A stretch of DNA of 64,000 nucleotides from Mallotus nudiflorus (lineage: Eukaryota > Streptophyta > Magnoliopsida > Malpighiales > Euphorbiaceae), in contig CANTUR010000114.1 in assembly GCA_947683625.1 (NCBI GenBank), forward strand, positions 992,001 to 1,056,000, written 5' to 3'. The notes beneath the pieces were generated by a model, which saw nothing but the letters and a program-made list of their open reading frames with translations, made no database searches and had not been told where the DNA came from. The position numbers and the translations under genes were made by a program. The first letter of the stretch is position 1, and every line of letters starts with the position of its first letter. Positions 45,168 to 56,784 of this stretch are shown here, in pieces.

Positions 45168-46620
45168 ATGGCTAACCAAGCAGCAAGAGCTTTAGAAGAA
45201 TATGGGATTCCAAGTCTTACAGGAAGCCAAAACTACATTGTAAAGCCAATAATCAAGGCTAACATCTTCAAGATCAAACCTGCATGCATCCAAATGGTTT
45301 CACAATACTAGTTTGGCAGACTACCATTAAAAGATCCTAATGCTCATCTAGCTTCTTTCTTTGACATTTGTGACACTTTTAAGATCAATGGAGTAAGCAC
45401 AGATGCTATTCGCCTCAGGCTATTTCCCTTCTCATTAAGGGATAAGGCAAAATTGTGGTTAGGGTTATTGTCACCAAATTCTATCACCTTATGGGATATG
45501 CTTTCTAAGGCCTTTCATACTAAGTATTATCCACCTAGAAGGATTGCCAAATATCGCCAAGACCTCATAAGGTTTTTCCAATAGCCAAGGAATCTCTTTA
45601 TAAGCTTGGGAGATATTTAAAGACCTACGAAGGCATTGCCCTTATCATGGCATTCTGAATTGGCTCCTCATGCAAGCATTTTACTTAGGATTGTTTGAGT
45701 CTTTACAAATCACCATTGATGCTATTGCTCAAGGCTCTTTCATGAGCAAAACACCAGATAATGCCTATGCACTTTTAGAGAAGATGGCATCAAACAATTA
45801 TCAGTGGCACGAAGAGAGAAATCAAGTTAGGAAAGTAGCAAGAGTGTTTAAGGTTGACAGTTTAAGCATGGTAGTTGCTAAATTGTATTCCTTCATAAAG
45901 CAATTACATAAGCTCAATTTCGCAGGTTATCTATTACAGGTGCTATCTTATAAAGTACGTGGAGGTGGACATTCCACCACAACATGTCAATAAGGTAACA
46001 TTTTCTCTCAATGTTATTCCATTAAGCAATTAAATACTTTGAATGATTTTAATAACAGACCTTAAGGGAATCCATGCTCCAACACATACAACCTTAGATG
46101 GATAAACCACCTAAATTTCTCATGGCCAAATCAAGGAATCAAATGCAAATTAAGGGTACAAAGCATGACCTCTACTAAGTTTTTAGCAAAAGAATTCTTA
46201 TCTTCAATCTGAACCTAAGTCAAACCTCTGAGATAATGATGGAGAATTTCATCTAGTCACAAAACAAGGTAATGCTAATAGTTCAAGTAACTCTAAAGAA
46301 GCATGAGGAAAGGATGAAACAATTAGCCACACACAATAAGATGCTAGAACACCAAATAGCATCATAAGTAAGCTTTTCCAATTTTTAACAAATAGGAAAA
46401 TTTCTTAGTCAATTTAAGAACCCAAGAGAGCATGTGAATGTAATAACTTTATAAAGTAGAAAGCAATTGCCTAAAGTTAAGTACAAGATTAAGGAATCAA
46501 AGGCGAAGCCAAATCAACTACCAAAAGAAGGAGAGAAGCTAAAGAGTAATGAGTTAGATCAAGAGCCTAAGAAGATAAACACACATTGTTTACCTTTCAC
46601 TCAAAGGATGGGAAATGGAG
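45168..46620 (+). pseudogene. gag: Gag of element G
   Basis: Start ATG at 45168 gives MANQAARALEEYGIPSLTG, then IVKPIIKANIFKIKPACIQM, HLASFFDICDTFKINGVS, LRLFPFSLRDKAKLWL and WDMLSKAFHTKYYPP. These are the order and words of an Athila capsid domain. Stops at 45309 and near 45583 and frame changes break it; a later open part (45670-45993) keeps SKTPDNAYALLEKMASNNYQW. A lysine-rich tail continues to about 46620. No zinc knuckle with all cysteines was found. Confidence 0.85.
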
Positions 46621-46713
46621 CACTTGACAAATAATTTTAAAAGGTTTTAAAAATGTTCAAACATTTAGATATCACTATTCCCTTTTTAGAGGCAGTCACC
46701 TAAATGACAAACT

Positions 46714-47230
46714 ATGTCAAATGCCTTAAAGACATCATCACTAATAAGAGGAAGTGGACGAATTATGAGACTATACCAAATGAATGAAGAATGCAGTGTT
46801 GTGATAAAAAATAAGATCCCTCTAAAACTTAAAGATTCAGGGAGTATCTTTATACCTTGTATTATTAGAAAATTAGCTATTAGTAAAGCTCTCTATGATT
46901 TAAGAGCTAGTGTGAGTCTAATGCCTCTATCTTTATGCAAGAAATTGAGCATAGGAGATCCTAAGCCTACCAAAATTTTGTTACAACTTGTAAATAAATC
47001 TTTTATATATCTTGTAGGCATATTAGAGGATATTCTAGTAAAAGTGGGATAATTTTATGTCCCTTATGATTTTGTGATTGTCAAAATGGAAGAAGACTCT
47101 CATATTCCTATTATTCTAGGATGTCCTTTCTTGGCTACAACTAGAGCTATCATTGATGTCAAGAGAGGAAAAATAACACTTGAAGTTAGGAAAGAGAAGG
47201 TTGAGTTCGATGTGTTCTAAATGGCATAAC
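46714..47230 (+). pseudogene. pol: Protease of element G
   Basis: It reads PCIIRKLAISKALYDLRASVSLMPLSL at 46857-46935; the aspartic protease triad region is DLRAS where DLGAS is expected, so the Gly is Arg. It continues with GDPKPTKILLQLVNKS, then after a stop at 47050 ILGCPFLATT and IIDVKRGKITLEV. The family cleaves the Gag-Pol polyprotein in the particle. The rest of pol is absent, and the frame ends in stops after VEFDVF near 47218. Confidence 0.85.
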
Positions 47231-48674
47231 AATCCTTATCAATGACTTCTTATTTTCAGGTGGATGTAGTTAAGGTTTATGGTTAAGATGTTCTTCCATA
47301 AGTTCTTAAGGAGCTACTTAAAACCTGCCTCATTCATGATACCAAGGAGGTGAAAGCAACTAAGAAAGTTAAGAAGAAAAAGGGCCCTCTAAAGAAGGAT
47401 GCTAAAGAGTAGCCAATTAAAAGTGCTATGAAGGACATGAATTTTAAGAAATTTTCCCCTTATTTTCTAATGCCAAATAAGCGAACTCCAGTGGGTAAGG
47501 TTTATTCTTTAATTAATCCTCCTTAATGATCAAATGGAAATTTAGTCGAGCTAATGACTTTAAACAAGTGCTTGTTGGGTAGTAACCCAATATGTTTTCA
47601 TTTATTTCTTTTATTTCACTCTATTTTTAGTTGGTTTTCTCTTTTATTTCTCTTAGTTTTTATTATTTTATTTTATAGGTCATCCAATATTTGGAGAAAA
47701 CGCTTACTAGGGAATTCCTTTTTTCTTTTCCTAATTTTAATATTTTTGTCATTGAGGACAACGCCATAGATTAGTGTGGAGGAGGATGCCAAATGTTAGA
47801 ATTTTATTTTTACGTTTGTGTGTTTTATTTATTTTTGCATGTTTATTAGTTAAATCAACAAAATTCAAAAAATGATAAGATTCATTAACTTTCAACTTGA
47901 TTTCTCCATATTTATTGTAATGATTGTCCTTAGAACTTTTTATTTTGATTTTATGCAAAATTGAAGCTATTTTTCTATTAGAGAGTGACATTGTATAAGT
48001 GTGCATGTTCGATTAAATTATCAAAATATTGAATGGTTTATTGATTAAGATAGTTGAACATGGTCATTATGTATGAGGAATTTAGTTCTTATAACCTAAG
48101 CATGAACCAAAAGATTGAATCTGAGCATGAAATTGGGAGATTAAATCAAATTTTATAAAAAAAAATTTCTCTTTTTTTCAATAAGAGCAATGCCTACTTA
48201 TAAATTTTTACATACTCTAAATCTACTCCAATGCTCTAATTAGAGTAAGAGTATCCAAAGGACCTATATAACAGTATCCACGCTTATTAGTATGGGAACG
48301 GTGGGGGATTGCTAAAGTAGAAAGATTTGATTAGAGAGAAAAATAATGAGATGGAGCATAAAATGCACTCATCAAATAAAAGAAAAGATGTTGTGAAATG
48401 GAGCGTAAAACACATTCATAGCCAATTTTATTTTTCTTCTTAGGTTATGCTCATTGGATTTCAAATAGGTTATATGCTTAGGTTGTTATTAGTAAATTGT
48501 TCATATATGATGTATTTTTGTCTGATTATCTTCTTTAGTAAACATGTTTCAATCTCGGTGTTGTCCACTTGCATGTCTTAAAAATTGTAATTCTTTGGTT
48601 ATAGTTAAACTAGTGTTTAAATGTTTAAATCTGATTTTCGCTTAAGGATAAGTAAAGCTCTAGTGTAGGGATTT
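47231..48674 (+). other. 3' noncoding part of element G
   Basis: It includes a lysine-rich remnant (47340-47420), the GTTGGGTAGTAACCCAA word at 47571, a hydrophobic frame at 47554-47769 that may be an env-like remnant, and ATTGAGGACAACGCC at 47751, which is characteristic of Athila 3' regions. A purine-rich AGTGTAGGGAT precedes the 3' LTR. Confidence 0.65.
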
Positions 48675-50046
48675 GGTTGAGTGTATTTTTATACATGTTC
48701 TAAAGTTGAATTTTAATGAATTTTTAATAAATAGTTAGTAATAATTGGGAAGAATTTAGGTTTAATTAGGCATTTGTTTAAGTTGGACCTTCATTCTAAT
48801 TTTCTATTATTTTTAGTTTATTTATGAGTTTTTAATTGATATTAATAAGAGTTTCCTCTTTTTGTAGGAAAGATTGAAAAAGAAGCCTAAAATAGTCAAG
48901 GAATGCTGAACATGGCTATAACATAGGCATGCTTGTGCCCATGTCACGTTCTAAAAGAAGAATCAAGGCAACATGGCTTAAGTATAGCCATACTAGAAAT
49001 AGTGCCCTTTTGTGCGAATTGAAGAATTTACAAAGGACCACATGGCTTAAGCATGACCATGCTTGAAACCATGACTGCTTTTATCCATGTGAAGAAAATG
49101 TGAAAGCTCAACATGGCCATAAAAAAACATTCCTTTTTGGAGGAAACTTAAAAATTCAAGTCAATTTAGGTTTCCATTGAATTTGTAATATAAAGGGGGG
49201 GGGATAAAAAGGTGTTTTTATACATTCCTTATCATTGAGAATCATTATTATTTAGAGAAACATTTTTGAACACGCATTGAAAGGAGATTGAAAAAGGAGT
49301 TGTGCAAGATTTAAGAACCAAAATGATTAGTTCTTTTTCATCTTTAATTCTTTTTATTTTGTTTGTGTTCATCACTGTAATTATGTGCAGCTAATTCTCT
49401 TTAGGGTTTGGATTTGCGTAGCTAGTCTATTACTTGATTGGATTCTTATTTCCTTTCAATGAATTAACTTTTAGTCAATTTTACAAATTGTGCTTAATGT
49501 CTTGTATTTGATTTTAGGCCTGATTGAATGCATGTTTTTGGGTAGATTAGAGACAACGAAAGTTGTATGATCTATTAGTTCATAGACTTATAAAACTTAG
49601 GACCCTCGATCATGAAAATAGATGAATCCTTTGAACAATAATAAATCACTAAGGAACTTAAAGAACCCTAGTTAATTGACATGACCATGAAAATAGCCTA
49701 TAATGAACTTTGGTATTCTTAGATGAATTCAAAAGAGACTCTAAGTAGTTTGAGTGGTTTGCCCTTGACTAAGTTAATGAATTGAATTATGAAAAGATCA
49801 TATAATCTAAGTAATAGCGAGTGAGACAAATTTGGACTCTAGCTTTTTAACTATTGAATTTTATTATTTCAGCTCTAAGTTTTATTTTCTTGTTAATTGA
49901 TTTATCATTATAATTATTTTATTTTGTTAAATTGGGGAAGTAAAATTAGGGCTAGTACTTGGTATCATTCTCCTCGTGGGAACGATACTAATATTCATCA
50001 CTTTACTACTTGTTGCAAACCGTGCACTTGTAGAATTTGCCCAATA
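48675..50046 (+). repeat. 3' LTR of element G
   Basis: It is colinear with 43484-44931 but about 76 bp shorter, mainly because part of the CATGGCTTAAGC repeat cluster is missing near 49105. Its first bases are GGTTGAG and its last bases ATA, so both terminal dinucleotides have decayed. Confidence 0.88.
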
Positions 50047-50051
50047 GGTAT

Positions 50052-50688
50052 GTGAAGCATGAAGATAAGTGGAGTCGATTTGTATAGGTAAGCAGTTCGT
50101 CCATTTTAATAGACAAGGACTAATGGTGAAAATTTTTAAACTTTTAAGGGCTCAATTGCGAATGAAATTTCGCTTAAGACTAATTTGTAAAAATCACTTA
50201 ACTTATAGGACTAAAAAAGTCATTATTCCTTTGATATATGAAAAAATATATACTTAAAAAGAGTTTTTTCTTCTAGCTTATTTATGAGTAGAAAAATTAT
50301 AAAAATTTTTATAAGAAATTTTATCCTTAAAAAAGATCTAAAAAAACTTTGGCTGATTTACGGAAAGAAAAATTACAATTTTTGAGGGTTTGAAATTTGC
50401 ATAAAAAATTAATAATAACTCAAAAGTATATTCGTTAAGTATATTATTTTTGAAACATAAAATGTCTTTTTAATGATTTTGTTCAAAAATTGAAGAAAAT
50501 ATTATTTTGAATGATAATAATTTTGCTAATATTATAATTTTTATCAGCTATCAATAAAACAATTAGCAGCAACAACTACTAATTTTTTGTTATGAGCAAA
50601 AATTTAACTAAATAAATCATAATTGAAATACTATTTACATTACTTGCATTGTTATATAAGAAACATTATGATGTATATTGCAAAAACC
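50052..50688. other. Unassigned AT-rich stretch
   Basis: No coding signal or known repeat. It may be older flanking DNA into which G inserted. Confidence 0.5.
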
Positions 50689-51029
50689 ATTTTTAAGCCC
50701 CTGAACTATAGCAATTTTTTCTATTGAGCTTCTATCATTTTTAATGTATTGCATTAAGCTTCTATTGTTTTATTGCATTGCATTTAGTCTTTATGCTATT
50801 ATTTATGTATACATTGACCCCCTATATTATTATTTATGCATATATTGAGCCATATACTATTATTTTTGTAATACATTGAACCTCTAAAAATTTCATAAAA
50901 AAAATCTATGGGTTTATCAAATTGGAGCTCAATGTATGCATAAATAATAATATAGAAACTTAGTGTAATGCAATAAAATAATAAGGACTTAATATAAAAA
51001 ATCACTATAATTCAAGGGCTTCAAAATGG
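50689..51029. mobile_element. MITE-like element with terminal inverted repeats of about 40 bp
   Basis: The left end CCATTTTTAAGCCCCTGAAC and the right end, read in reverse complement, CCATTTTGAAGCCCTTGAAT, match for about 40 bases with a handful of mismatches, mostly transitions. The element is about 340 bp with no ORF of interest. The words resemble MULE-type terminal repeats in plants (CCCTGAACTATAG). I could not confirm a target duplication. Confidence 0.72.
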
Positions 51030-51765
51030 ATGTTGCCTTCAATTTATGGTTGGATATGAAAGTTTTCAGATTTCCCATTCCAAAGTTTAGGATTTCATTA
51101 ATGATAGTGATCTCTATCCTTCTTTCCTTTAATTCTTCATGTACGTACGTAATCAAATGGTTCTTATTTCATTTTCATACGTAAGCAATTTACTTTCCAT
51201 TAAAGTATAACAAAGTTAGACATGCAAGAGATTTAAGCAAAAGTATGTACCGTCCATTTTTTTATATTTAATGTTTTTATACAGTAGTTAAATAAATTTC
51301 AATTTTTTAAAATTTAAATTTCATAAATGTTATAAAAAAAAAAATTTAACCCTTATTTCTTTATATAGAAAAAATTAAATTCAAATTCTTAATTGATAAA
51401 ATTCAAACCTCTAGTGAGCTTCATTCCACAGTTATATGAACTAATTTTTAATCTTAATTATTGGTGTTTAAACTATACTGACTTGATTAATTTGAGTAGA
51501 ATTACAAAATCAGCAAAGTTCTTTTTAGTAATTAATTTTTTTAAGTTAATAGGAAGATTATATATGAACTAAATTTTGACAGATTAAACAACATGCAACA
51601 ATTCTCCCTTTTAAATTGATAATGGTAGAATTCAAATTTTACATTTTAAGATGTTCTTAAAGAGGAATTACTATTTAATTACTCTTTCATTAATTTTTAA
51701 TAGCTAATTTTATATGACTGCATATAATATTATATTAGATTGAATCTAATATGCCCTCTTTCAAC
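51030..51765. other. Unassigned AT-rich stretch
   Basis: No gene seen. It adjoins the abrupt 5' break of copia element H; the expected 5' LTR is absent. Confidence 0.5.
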
Positions 51766-51768
51766 AGG

Positions 51769-52450
51769 GTCTAGATATTGCTATTGAAGGAGAGAAATTA
51801 GATGATGTTGAGGAGAAAGAATAGAAGGTGATCAATATATTGGCATGTGGTATAATTTGATCGTGTCTTTCTAAAGAGTAGAAGTATATATTTTCTAAAG
51901 AAACTTCTACAAGTAAATTATGGAAGGTACTGGAGGAGAAATTCTTGAAGAAAAGTAGTAAGAACAAACTTTACATGAAAAAGAGATTGTTCCGCTTCAA
52001 TTATGTACCAAGTTCCATGATAAATGATCACATTACTAGCTTTAATCAACTGGTATTGATTTGATGAATATGGATGTGACTTTTAATGATGAAGATCTAG
52101 CTCTAATGTTGGTGGGATCACTTCTTGATGAGTTTGAGTATCTTAAAACTACTCTACTTCATGGGAAGGTTGCTATGTCTCTAAGTGAAGTAATTACAGC
52201 CTTGTATAGTTATGAATTGCAAAAAAAAAAAAGAAAAGTAGGAAAATACAAGTGTTGAAGCAGAAGCTCTTGTTATCAGAGGCTGTTTGCAGAGCCAGAA
52301 TAAAGGAAAGAGAGGAGATCAAAGTCAAAGTCCAAACTGAGCAAAAATCAATGTGCCTTTTATCGAGAAAAAGGGCATTGGAAGCAAGATTGTCCTAAAC
52401 TAAAGAACAAAGGCAAACCTGGAAAGGGAAATGCTATCTCAAACTCAAAT
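51769..52450 (+). pseudogene. gag: Gag of element H
   Basis: It begins inside gag with GLDIAIEGEKLDDVEEKE, then LWKVLEEKFLKKSSKNKLYMKKRL, FNYVPSSMINDHI and, after a frame change, LMNMDVTFNDEDLALMLVGSLLDEFEYL and VAMSLSEVITALYSYEL (52055-52230). A zinc knuckle follows near 52352-52393, reading CAFYREKGHWKQDC; the second Cys is Tyr. Stops interrupt the first 250 bases. Confidence 0.85.
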
Positions 52451-52499
52451 GTAGTTGAGTGTGATGATGCAGATTCAGATCTTTCAATTGCTGTTACAA

Positions 52500-52785
52500 C
52501 ATCAACCAGCTGTTCGAGTTCATGGTTGTTATATTCAACTTGTAGTCACCATATGACTCCCAATCAAGAATGGTTCTTTGATTTTAAAGAACTAAAAGGT
52601 AGAGTTGTCTACACGGTGAATAATGCCCCTCTTAACACACATGGGATTGGTTCAGTTTGCTTGAGTAATAAGGATGGATCAATCAGAACCTTAACAGGTG
52701 TTCATTAAGTGCCAGATTTGATGAGGAATCTCATTTCTGTGGGAACCTTAGAGTCAAAAGGTTTCAAAGTAAGGGCAAAAATGGG
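52500..52785 (+). pseudogene. pol: Protease of element H
   Basis: The catalytic region reads WLLYSTCSHHM near 52524-52556; relatives have LDSxCSxHM, so the catalytic Asp is Tyr. It is followed by WFFDFKELKGRVV and GIGSVCLSNKDGS, and after a stop near 52708 by VPDLMRNLISVG. It is not active. Confidence 0.83.
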
Positions 52786-53960
52786 ATAATGAGAATCATC
52801 TCTGGTGCACTTGTGATAATGAAAGGGATTGGAAAAAGAAATAATGTGTATTACTTTCAAGGTAGTACAATTGTTGGGACAGTAGCAGCGGTAACTTCTA
52901 CTAATGATCAGGAGTTAGAAGCAACCAGGTTATGGCATATGCACTTAGGGCATGCTAGAGAAAAATCCTTGAAATTGCTAATAGATCAAGGATTATTAAA
53001 AGGAGCCCAAGCCTGCAAATTGAATATTTGTGTGCATTGTATTAAAGGGAAGAAGACAAGGGTAAAATTTGGAATAGCCATCCATGATACTAAGGGAATT
53101 CTAGATTATGTTCATTCAGATGTGTGGGGGCCTTCCAAGATTGCTCATTGGGAGGAAAACACTATTATATTTCCTTTATTGATGATTTTTCCCAAAAAGT
53201 ATAGGGGTATACAATGAAGATGAAGGATGAAGTGCTAGGAATTTTCCTTAAATGGAAAAAGATGGTGAAGACTCAAACAGGCAGAAAAGTCAAACATCTT
53301 CGCATAGACAATAGTGAAGAGTTAAAAAATAATCCATTTTTGAAAGTCTATGAAGATGAAGGTATTGTCAGACATTTCATTATCAAATATACACCACAAA
53401 AAAATGGGGTGGCAAAGTGAATGAACTGAACATTACTGGAGAAAGTTCAGTGTATGTTGTCCAATGCTAGGTTGAGTAAAGAATTTTAGGCTAAGGCTGT
53501 AGTCTATGCATGTCACCTTATCAACCGTCTACCATCGACTACTATTGGTAGTAAAACACCATTAGAGAAATGGTTTGGAAAACTTGCTATAGATTATGAT
53601 TCCTTATATGTGTTTGGTTCCACTGCATATTACCATGTTAAGGAGACAAAGCTGGATCCAAGAGCAAAGAAGGCAATCTTTATAGGGATCACTTCCAGTG
53701 TGAAAGGCTATCATCTTTGGTGTCCAAAAAAAAAGAAAGTAATTTTTAGTAGGGATGTTACCTTTGATGAATCTACCATGTTGAGAAAGATGACTTTAGA
53801 AAAAATAAAGCAAATAGATGGTACTCCCAAACAGGTGGAGTTTGATGGCAACAAAATTGTCCCAGCTAATGTAAAAAGTGATGATGACTCTCCTATGGTA
53901 GAAGAAGAGTCAAATGAAGAAGAGGTTCAGACCTAAGAACCTCCACAGCAACATAAATGA
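52786..53960 (+). pseudogene. pol: Integrase of element H
   Basis: The HHCC region reads LWHMHLGHAREKSLKLL and CVHCIKGKK near 52930-53055. The core starts LDYVHSDVWGPSK with the first Asp (53103-53135). The second Asp is in LRIDNSEEL near 53300. The third catalytic residue lies in the motif normally ERMNRT; here it is Lys-stop-Met-Asn-stop, with TGA at 53418 and 53427 and Glu changed to Lys. All three fit C-to-T or G-to-A changes. The C-terminal part (FGSTAYYHV, FIGITSSVKGYHLW) is open at 53610-53936. Confidence 0.88.
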
Positions 53961-54059
53961 ATTACATTAAGGAAGGGGAAGAGGACCATTAGACAACCTA
54001 CTCGCTATGCTGATATCGTCTCTTCTGCATCACCAAATGTAATGGATGGCGTTCCTGTC

Positions 54060-55620
54060 ACTTATAATGAAGCAGTCCAAAGTTCAGAATATGAAAAGTA
54101 GAGGATTGCCATAAATGAAGAAATACAGTCCCTTCAAAAGAATCAAATATGGAAACTAGCTAGTCTTCCAAAGGGAAAGAAGGCAATTGGGTGCAAATGG
54201 GTATATGCAAAGAAAGATGAATTTTCTAATGAGGATAATGTTCTCTATAAAGCAAGATTGATGGCTAAAGGCTATGTGCAGATAGAGGGAATTGATTATA
54301 ATGAAGTATTTTCTCTAGTTGTAAAACATTCCTCCATCAAAATTTTATTGGATTTGGTAGCACAATTGGATTTAGAACTAGTTCAGATGGATGTAAAAAC
54401 TGCATTTTTACATGGAGACTTAGATGAGAAAATCTACATGACACAGCTACATGGATTCAAAGTTGCTAGTAGAGAAAAGATGGTTTATAAATTAGAAAAA
54501 TCGCTGCATGGATTAAAGCAATCTTTGAGGCAGTGGTATAAGCGATTTGACAAGTTTATGATAGGGAAAAAATAGATGAGAAGAAAATATGATAATTGTG
54601 TGTATTTGCACAAGCTACAAGATGGATATATATCTTTTTCTTTATATTGATGATATGCTGATAGCTTCTAAGAGTTAGATAGAGATTGAAAAATTAAAGA
54701 CTTAATTGAACAAGGAGTTTGAGATGAAGGATCTTGGTGAAGCAAAAAAGATTATTGGCATGGAAATATCCAGAGATAGGAAATTAGGGAGGCTTTATTT
54801 ATCTCAGAAAGAATATCTAAAGAAGGTACTAAAATGTTTTTGGCATGAATGAAAAGTCAAAACCAGTTAGTACACCACTTGCTCCTCATTTTAAGGTTAG
54901 TGCATCCATGTCACCGAAGAATGATGCAGAATGGGAACACATGTCAAAAGTACTGTATGCAAGTGCTGTTGGTAGCTTGATGTATGCAATGGTGTGTACG
55001 AGGCTCGATATTTCACAGGCAGTTGTGGTTGTGAGTAGGTACATGCATGATCCTGGAAAGGAGCATTGGCAAGCTGTGAAATGGATTATGCTGTATATTC
55101 TGCACACCGTAAATTTTGGTTTTGTATTTCAGCAAGATAGACAAGATGGTTAGTGTGTAGTTGGGTATTGTGATTCTGACTATGCTGGTGATTTGGACAA
55201 ACGTCAATCAACTACTGGTTATGTGTTTACTTTTACAAAGGCACCAGTCAGTTGGTAGTCCACCTTACAGTCAATAGTTGCTTTGTTTACTATAGAGGTA
55301 GAGTATATGGAAATTACAGAGACTATAAAGGAGGCAATTTGGCTTCAAGGGTTGCTTAGTGAACTAGGAATGGAGCAAAAGCACATCAAAGTGCATTATG
55401 ATAGTCAGACTGTTATTCATTTAGCAAAGAACCAGGTTTATCATGCAAGAACAAAGCATATTGATGTTTGATATCACTTTGTACAGGAGATTCTAAAAGA
55501 AGGTGGAGTCATAATCCAAAAGATTCGAACTACTGAGAACCCTACTGATATGATGACAAAAGTGGTAATTGTGATTAAGTTTAAACATTGTTTAAACTTG
55601 ATCAATATTGTTACAAATTA
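54060..55620 (+). pseudogene. pol: RT and RNase H of element H
   Basis: RT reads AINEEIQSLQKNQIWKL, IGCKWVYAKK, YKARLMAKGYVQIEGIDYNEVF, MDVKTAFLHGDLDEKIYM and SLHGLKQSLRQWYKRF. The catalytic YIDD is intact at about 54643-54654 but after a frameshift near 54620. The C-terminal part follows (KDLGEAKKIIGMEI, RKLGRLYLSQ). RNase H reads DSDYAGDLDKRQSTTGYVF near 55173-55230 and EVEYMEI, then VHYDSQTVIHLAKN and ARTKHIDV (55283-55471). Stops at 54573 and 55471 and others remain. Confidence 0.88.
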
Positions 55621-55683
55621 AAAGATGAAATTTGCAGACACTACTAAAGGTTGGATTTATGAGAGAATTGTATGAGATTTTGC

Positions 55684-56105
55684 CAAGGTGGAGATTTATT
55701 ATTTTTTGGTAAAATCCCACATTGGGATATTGCAAGAATATGGAGGAGTCCTTTACCTATAAAAGGACTCCTCCCCCTTTAGTTAATCGCATCCTAAATT
55801 GCCTCTCCTATATATTTAGGCAATTGCATTCTTTCTCTCTCTTTCATAATATTTCCTCATTTAGTGAAATCTTATTTTGATAGTGTTCGAGGACGTAGGC
55901 ATAATTAGCTGAACCTCATTAAATTTTGGTGTTCTCTTTAATGTCTATTTAATAGCTATTGTTAGGTATAGTTGTTGTTAATTATTGTACTATTAAAATT
56001 ACTTGTCTTGGTAAAATTCTGTCTAAAGAGAGTGGTTTTTAAGTGGGACCATTATGACCCCTCCACTCTTTCTTCGGAATATTCCTTGGGGTGATTTTTA
56101 GTACA
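55684..56105 (+). repeat. Polypurine tract and 3' LTR of element H
   Basis: AAGGTGGAGA (55684-55693) precedes an LTR of about 410 bp starting near 55697. It contains AAAATCCCACATTGGGATA, a TATA box (CTATAAAAGG) at 55757-55766 and GTTCGAGGACGTAGGC, and ends near AGTACA at 56105. No second copy is present in the window. Confidence 0.75.
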
Positions 56106-56321
56106 ATCGTTTACACTCTAGTCACATATGCAATAGTTCTCAAGATGATTTTTGTTATTATTGGTGGATATTAATTCAAATTCCACAATACCAATAACTT
56201 AACTAAATGTTGTGGCAAGCAAACTCATGAATTTTGTGATTTGTTTGCAACATTACTTGACGATCCATGCTTATCTCTTTCTTATAGCAATAAAAAACTA
56301 ATAGAGTGGGAAAAGATAGAA
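56106..56321. other. Upstream region of the third UGT copy
   Basis: The last 40 bases (TTATAGCAATAAAAAACTAA) resemble the 5' UTR of the intact UGT (CATAGCAACCAAGATACTAA). The rest is unassigned. Confidence 0.5.
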
Positions 56322-56757
56322 ATGATAGCATCCCATTCTCTTGTACATATCTTTTTTGTTCCCTTCCAAGCACAAGGCCCATGTCAATCATTTACTTAGG
56401 CTTGGCAAATGTCTTGCTTCAAAGGGATGCTTGTCACTTCTGCTGCACCATAAATCATTAGGAAAAAAAAGAAAAATACAAATAACATCAGCACCCAGGA
56501 GTTTGTACTTATTGGTAATGGCATTGTTTAATTGGAGTTCTTTGAAGATGGTGGACTGGAAGAAAATGATCTTATACACAACAATCTTGATCAATTTTAG
56601 CTCAACTTGAACTTGCTATTAAACAAGTGATTCTTGAAATGGTTAAGAGAAACTCAAAAGAAGGTAGGCCAGTTTCTTGCTTAATCAATAACCCTTTTAT
56701 ACTTTAGGTTTCTGATGTAGCTAAAGATCTTCATCTTCCTTTAATAGTGATTTTGTA
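56322..56757 (+). pseudogene. Third UGT84-type copy, frameshifted and cut off by LTR E
   Basis: ATG at 56322 aligns with the start of the intact gene. The sequence then follows it for about 435 bases, to the codons for GLPSAVLW (residues 137-144). An extra C in GGCCCATGTCAATC (56371-56384) shifts the frame, and further stops occur (TAA for the Glu codon near 56450, TAG near 56705). The underlying codon at the catalytic site is CAT (His), unlike the intact gene. From about 56757 onward the sequence is LTR E. It encodes no functional enzyme. Confidence 0.9.
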
Positions 56758-56784
56758 ATGGTAACACCCCTCCCATCCAGTACC

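Larger units (their letters stand above)
43484..50046 (+). mobile_element. Non-autonomous Athila-type element G
   Basis: Two colinear LTRs (43484-44931, 1448 bp; 48675-50046, 1372 bp) flank an internal region with primer site, gag and protease. Flanking bases GGTAG (43479-43483) and GGTAT (50047-50051) fit a 5-bp duplication with one change. RT, RNase H and integrase are missing: the protease end is followed within 350 bases by the 3' noncoding part, including GTTGGGTAGTAACCCAA (47571-47587), the usual Athila GTTGGGAGGCAACCC word. It depended on enzymes from elsewhere. Confidence 0.88.
51766..56105 (+). mobile_element. 5'-truncated Ty1/copia Tork-type element H
   Basis: The order gag, protease, integrase, RT, RNase H, polypurine tract, 3' LTR is that of Ty1/copia, with integrase before RT. 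The first recognisable base is in gag at about 51769 (GLDIAIEGEKLDDVEE); no 5' LTR or primer site is found upstream. The gag, WHMHLGHA and RNase H words resemble the Tork (Tnt1-like) lineage. Many stops and frameshifts make it dead. Confidence 0.88.

Noticed and set aside
47554..47769. Hydrophobic 71-residue ORF as an env-like gene
   Set aside because: It starts in the conserved Athila noncoding word and lacks a signal peptide or other env features; at best a remnant, so it is mentioned only under the 3' part of G.
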